Part shown: piece by piece, positions 62,005-64,000 of the stretch | Position numbering within the stretch: the stretch's first letter is position 1 | How the letters are laid out: each line of letters starts with the position of its first letter | Program-made: the position numbers and the translations under genes | The notes under the pieces: model-generated | Databases searched by the model: none | The model's input: the letters and a program-made list of their open reading frames with translations, nothing else | Told to the model about the DNA's origin: nothing | Source: Polynucleobacter aenigmaticus | Lineage (GTDB): Bacteria; Pseudomonadota; Gammaproteobacteria; Burkholderiales; Burkholderiaceae | Direction: 5' to 3' | DNA length: 64,000 bases | NCBI RefSeq assembly: GCF_002206635.1 | Contig: NZ_NGUO01000010.1 | Location: 62,001-126,000, forward strand

Positions 62005-62154
62005 ATGTTTGATACAACGCAAAATAAATCGTTACTAAAAGTACTAATATATTTTTTGGTGTCACTCGTACTGGGGCTGATTTTTACTGCATACTTCGCG
62101 CCTGAGACGATGATTGCTATAACAAATCAAGTTTGGGCAATGTGTGGCTGGTAG
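62005..62154 (+). CDS. Small single-span membrane protein
   Basis: A 49-residue frame one base after the MFS stop, too short for usual thresholds. It reads MFDTTQNKSLLK, one hydrophobic span (about 13-31) and a polar tail that ends NQVWAMCGW. The start overlaps closely with the transporter end, the codon use is like its neighbours, and a charged N terminus followed by a single span is what a real small membrane protein would show. I do not recognise a family. It may assist the transporter or be unrelated. Confidence 0.55.
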   Translation: MFDTTQNKSLLKVLIYFLVSLVLGLIFTAYFAPETMIAITNQVWAMCGW

Positions 62155-62262
62155 ATTACATTGCGTGCAGATACGTTGATAATGATTCGCTCATAACATT
62201 ATTTTTGTTATTGATTGAGATTTCGTAGTATTTATTTTTTAGAGTTTATTTTTCTAACTCTT

Positions 62263-62337
62263 CTCGCCGTAGCACAATGGATAGTGCACATGCCTCCTAA
62301 GCGTGGGATACAGGTTCGATTCCTGTCGGCGGGACCA
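62263..62337 (+). tRNA. tRNA-Arg (anticodon CCT)
   Basis: A 75-base cloverleaf on the plus strand. The acceptor CTCGCCG pairs with CGGCGGG (one U-G), discriminator A, CCA encoded. The D stem is GCAC/GTGC, the anticodon stem-loop is CATGC-CTCCTAA-GCGTG with anticodon CCT (arginine AGG), and the T arm is ACAGGTTCGATTCCTGT. It sits 108 bp after the small membrane ORF, in a region without other genes. Confidence 0.95.
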
Positions 62338-62353
62338 CTTCAAAATAAAAAAC

Positions 62354-62376
62354 TTATCCACAGCTTTTGTGGATAA
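62354..62376. promoter_or_regulatory. Inverted pair of perfect DnaA boxes (or hairpin after tRNA-Arg)
   Basis: TTATCCACA (62354-62362) and TGTGGATAA (62368-62376) are both perfect copies of the known DnaA-box consensus, facing each other with a five-base spacer GCTTT. A long AT-rich tract follows (about 62455-62535). The same inverted repeat could fold as a hairpin 16 bases after tRNA-Arg, but no U-tract follows. The pair is seen; DnaA binding or origin activity is not shown and dnaA is not in the window. Confidence 0.5.
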
Positions 62377-62546
62377 ATCCCCAAAAGTTTTCGTAAGTCG
62401 TAGATTTGTATAGAGTGACCTAGCTTGCTTAAATTATGGGCATCCGCCTTTGGCAAAAAATTACAAAAAAGATCTGTTGACAATTTAAATCCGCTTATAG
62501 TTTTTTAGACCAATTTTTTGGTATTTTTTTTCATTTCTCTTACACT

Positions 62547-63392
62547 ATGAGCATGCATAAGCTCACCACCAGTACCATCGCCGCCCTAGAGGAGATGCTC
62601 CAAAACACCGCGAGATCTGAGCCCGGGGATTTCTTACCCATTCAGTTTTTAGGTGGGATACAGGCTGGGCAGGTCATTGGGCATCTAAACCCGGATTTTG
62701 TACCCTACCTACAGGAATCCTTACTAAAAAATCCGATTCCTTATGTAGAAATGGATCATGATCGGCTAACTATTTACAACGCTAAACCCTTAATTTTGTC
62801 AGGTAGCCTAGCTAAATTGGCCGACCGCATGCATCAGGGCGGTTTTATTCCTGGCTGGAGGAATGAAGATTTCGCCTGGATTGACCAAAATGGTCATGAA
62901 TACTTCCGTTTAGAGCGCTCTGCGTTCAGAACATTTGGCTTTCGTAGCATGGCAACCCATATCAACGGCTATACCAAGGCCGGTAATCTCTGGCTAGGAC
63001 GTCGTAGCGAGACCAAAGCCACCGATCCCGGCAGGCTGGATAACATCGCCGCCGGCGGTATTGGAGCTGATGAGACCCCTTGGGTAAATGCCCGACGCGA
63101 ACTCTGGGAAGAAGCGGGTGTTCCACCCCAAATTTCCGATCAAATCGAGCCTATAGGCCGTATTCACATGCGCCGCCCCGTACTAGGGCGAGGTTTTCAT
63201 GATGAACAACTGTATGTCTACGATTTGGAGCTTGCTGAGAACTTTTTTCCCACGAATCATGACGGGGAAGTCAGTGGCTTTATTGAAATACCGCTTTCAG
63301 AGGCCGCAGCCCGCATTTTGGCCGATGAATTTACCAGTGATGCTGCCTTTGTGACGGCGGATTTCATTTTGCGCAATACCAAAGCCATTTAA
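62547..63392 (+). CDS. DUF4743-Nudix hydrolase (thiamin-diphosphate-related)
   Basis: A 281-residue protein with an N-terminal DUF4743-type domain (about 5-125) and a Nudix hydrolase domain (about 130-270). The Nudix box is complete: G170, E176, then R184-E185-L-x-E188-E189-x-G191-V192. This domain pair is known from plants and fungi (thiamin pyrophosphokinase-linked proteins such as Tnr3), where it removes damaged thiamin diphosphate forms, and a bacterial member is plausible here. It stands just upstream of the TPP riboswitch and thiC, which supports a thiamin link. The substrate is inferred. Confidence 0.82.
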   Translation: MSMHKLTTSTIAALEEMLQNTARSEPGDFLPIQFLGGIQAGQVIGHLNPDFVPYLQESLLKNPIPYVEMDHDRLTIYNAKPLILSGSLAKLADRMHQGGFIPGWRNEDFAWIDQNGHEYFRLERSAFRTFGFRSMATHINGYTKAGNLWLGRRSETKATDPGRLDNIAAGGIGADETPWVNARRELWEEAGVPPQISDQIEPIGRIHMRRPVLGRGFHDEQLYVYDLELAENFFPTNHDGEVSGFIEIPLSEAAARILADEFTSDAAFVTADFILRNTKAI

Positions 63393-63405
63393 GTCTGGCC
63401 CAGTT

Positions 63406-63435
63406 AGTTGGTGACTTGATTTTAGTCATCCAACT
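63406..63435 (+). repeat. Hairpin after the Nudix gene
   Basis: AGTTGGTGACT (63406-63416) pairs with AGTCATCCAACT (63424-63435) with one bulged base, leaving a seven-base loop. It begins 14 bases after the stop. No U-tract follows, so it is a weak terminator candidate, like the hairpins at the serB and bamD ends. Confidence 0.5.
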
Positions 63436-63471
63436 CAAAGCCAATTCGTGGTTAAATTAGCCTTAAGGATG

Positions 63472-63557
63472 AAACAGGGGTGCCCTCTAGTGATTTTTGC
63501 TAAGAGGCGCTGAGAAAGACCCTATAACCCGATCCAGGTAATGCTGGCGTGGGGAGT
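63472..63557 (+). promoter_or_regulatory. TPP riboswitch (THI element)
   Basis: The conserved thi-box is present: ACAGGGGTGCC, then GCGCTGAGAAAGACCC, then AACCCGATCCAGGTAATGCTGG and GTGGGGA (split here). These match the known TPP aptamer, including the CTGAGA and the CCAGGTAATGC (consensus CTGGATAATGCCAGC-like) bulge. It lies about 55 bp before thiC and would shut thiC off when thiamin diphosphate is abundant. Confidence 0.93.
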
Positions 63558-63584
63558 TTTCCATCAGACCGTCACCCGGTTTCG

Positions 63585-63611
63585 TCCATCTAATTTAAGT
63601 CAGGAGATGGA
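63585..63611 (+). promoter_or_regulatory. thiC: Candidate Shine-Dalgarno sequestering hairpin of thiC
   Basis: TCCATCT (63585-63591) can pair with AGATGGA (63605-63611), a seven-base stem that ends two bases... one base before the ATG at 63613; its 13-base loop and 3' arm include the AGGAG at 63602-63606. No U-tract follows the riboswitch before thiC, so control of translation rather than termination is likely. This is inference from sequence pairing. Confidence 0.45.
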
Positions 63612-63612
63612 T

Positions 63613-64000
63613 ATGAGCGATACCCAGAATAAAACTAAACATGAGATTCCAAGCTTAAAGAGCTTAGAGCAAGACTTCGGTCAAAAATTTGCCTATCCCG
63701 CATCCACTAAAACCTATTTAGAGGGTTCTCGCTCGGACATCAAAGCGCCGATTCGGATGATTGAGCAACTCTCGACCCGCGTTGGCGAAGAGATGGTGGC
63801 AAATCCACCCATTCCAGTTTATGACACCTCCGGTCCTTACAGTGATCCAGACATTCTGATCAATCTTGAAAAAGGTTTGCCTTTATTGCGCAAAAACTGG
63901 ATTGAAGAGCGTGGTGATACTGAGCAGTTAGCTGGCCCTTCTTCTGAGTACGGTGTTGCTCGATCAATTGATGAGGCAACACAAAGTTTACGTTTTGCTC
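63613..64000 (+). CDS. thiC: Phosphomethylpyrimidine synthase ThiC, N-terminal part (cut by window edge)
   Basis: Radical-SAM enzyme that rearranges AIR to HMP phosphate for thiamin synthesis. The first 129 codons are present and the frame continues past 64000. The N-terminal domain reads [21 protein letters not shown] and [11 protein letters not shown] (partial quotes), both conserved in ThiC. The ATG at 63613 is preceded by AGGAG six bases upstream; an ATG two codons earlier is too close to that site. It is controlled by the TPP riboswitch. Confidence 0.94.
   Translation, partial: MSDTQNKTKHEIPSLKSLEQDFGQKFAYPASTKTYLEGSRSDIKAPIRMIEQLSTRVGEEMVANPPIPVYDTSGPYSDPDILINLEKGLPLLRKNWIEERGDTEQLAGPSSEYGVARSIDEATQSLRFA

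Noticed and set aside
62477..62501. TTGACA and TATAGT as a Nudix promoter
   Set aside because: Both hexamers are good, but the spacing is 13 bp, too short for a standard sigma-70 promoter.
62509..62531. ACCAATTTTTTGGT followed by T-run as a terminator before the Nudix gene
   Set aside because: Only a five-base AT-rich stem, and it lies 16 bp before the gene it would have to precede; too weak to call.

Overview
The window reads as a gene-dense, contiguous piece of a betaproteobacterial chromosome, most like Polynucleobacter or a close Burkholderiaceae relative. This rests on recognisable gene orders (pyrG-kdsA-eno-ftsB; tig-clpP-clpX-lon-tRNA-Val-ppiD; phaC-phaB-phaR; tsaB-rimI), moderate base composition, very short intergenic gaps, and protein sequences that resemble Burkholderiales families. 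I saw no insertion sequence, prophage, integrase or CRISPR array. Genus assignment is inference; no database search was possible.

Layout. 1-8.8 kb: partial gltX, hslO, the ftsB-eno-kdsA-pyrG operon on the minus strand, then a 389-bp regulatory gap and acnB. 8.8-16.5 kb: a spermidine-synthase-like gene, purL, an ABC ATPase divergent from the esterase tesA, and a shortened ppiD. 16.5-23 kb: the protein quality-control block (tRNA-Val, lon, clpX, clpP, tig, tRNA-Leu). 23-28.8 kb: ispF-ispD on minus, mfd and serB on plus. 28.8-34.5 kb: polyhydroxyalkanoate genes (thiolase, phaR, phaB, phaC) with rimO between phaR and the thiolase. 34.5-39.8 kb: pgeF, rluD, bamD, alr, lplT. 39.8-49.7 kb: a long minus-strand run for propionyl-CoA and methylmalonyl-CoA conversion (mutase, MeaB, propionyl-CoA carboxylase beta and alpha, a VOC epimerase candidate) leading into tsaB, rimI and a HolD/psi-like gene, with a divergent GntR regulator at the head. 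49.8-55 kb: two small cytochromes c under a perfect FNR-type box, divergent from a MoxR/CoxE/RidA/MocA/XdhC molybdenum-hydroxylase accessory set with no structural hydroxylase genes in view. 55-64 kb: parC-parE, a class III CoA-transferase with an MFS carrier and a 49-residue membrane peptide, tRNA-Arg, an inverted pair of perfect DnaA boxes, a DUF4743-Nudix hydrolase, a TPP riboswitch and the start of thiC.

How they fit. The methylmalonyl operon turns propionyl-CoA into succinyl-CoA, and acnB serves the citric acid cycle that product enters. The PHA genes store surplus acyl-CoA. The cytochrome and molybdo-accessory locus looks oxygen-responsive. The Nudix gene beside thiC suggests thiamin-diphosphate housekeeping. 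Points I would look at first: a PpiD that appears to have lost its parvulin domain, the HolD-like gene in the tsaB-rimI operon, the DnaA-box pair, the palindrome flanked by 30-bp-phased repeats before acnB, and the orphan molybdo-accessory locus with its FNR box.
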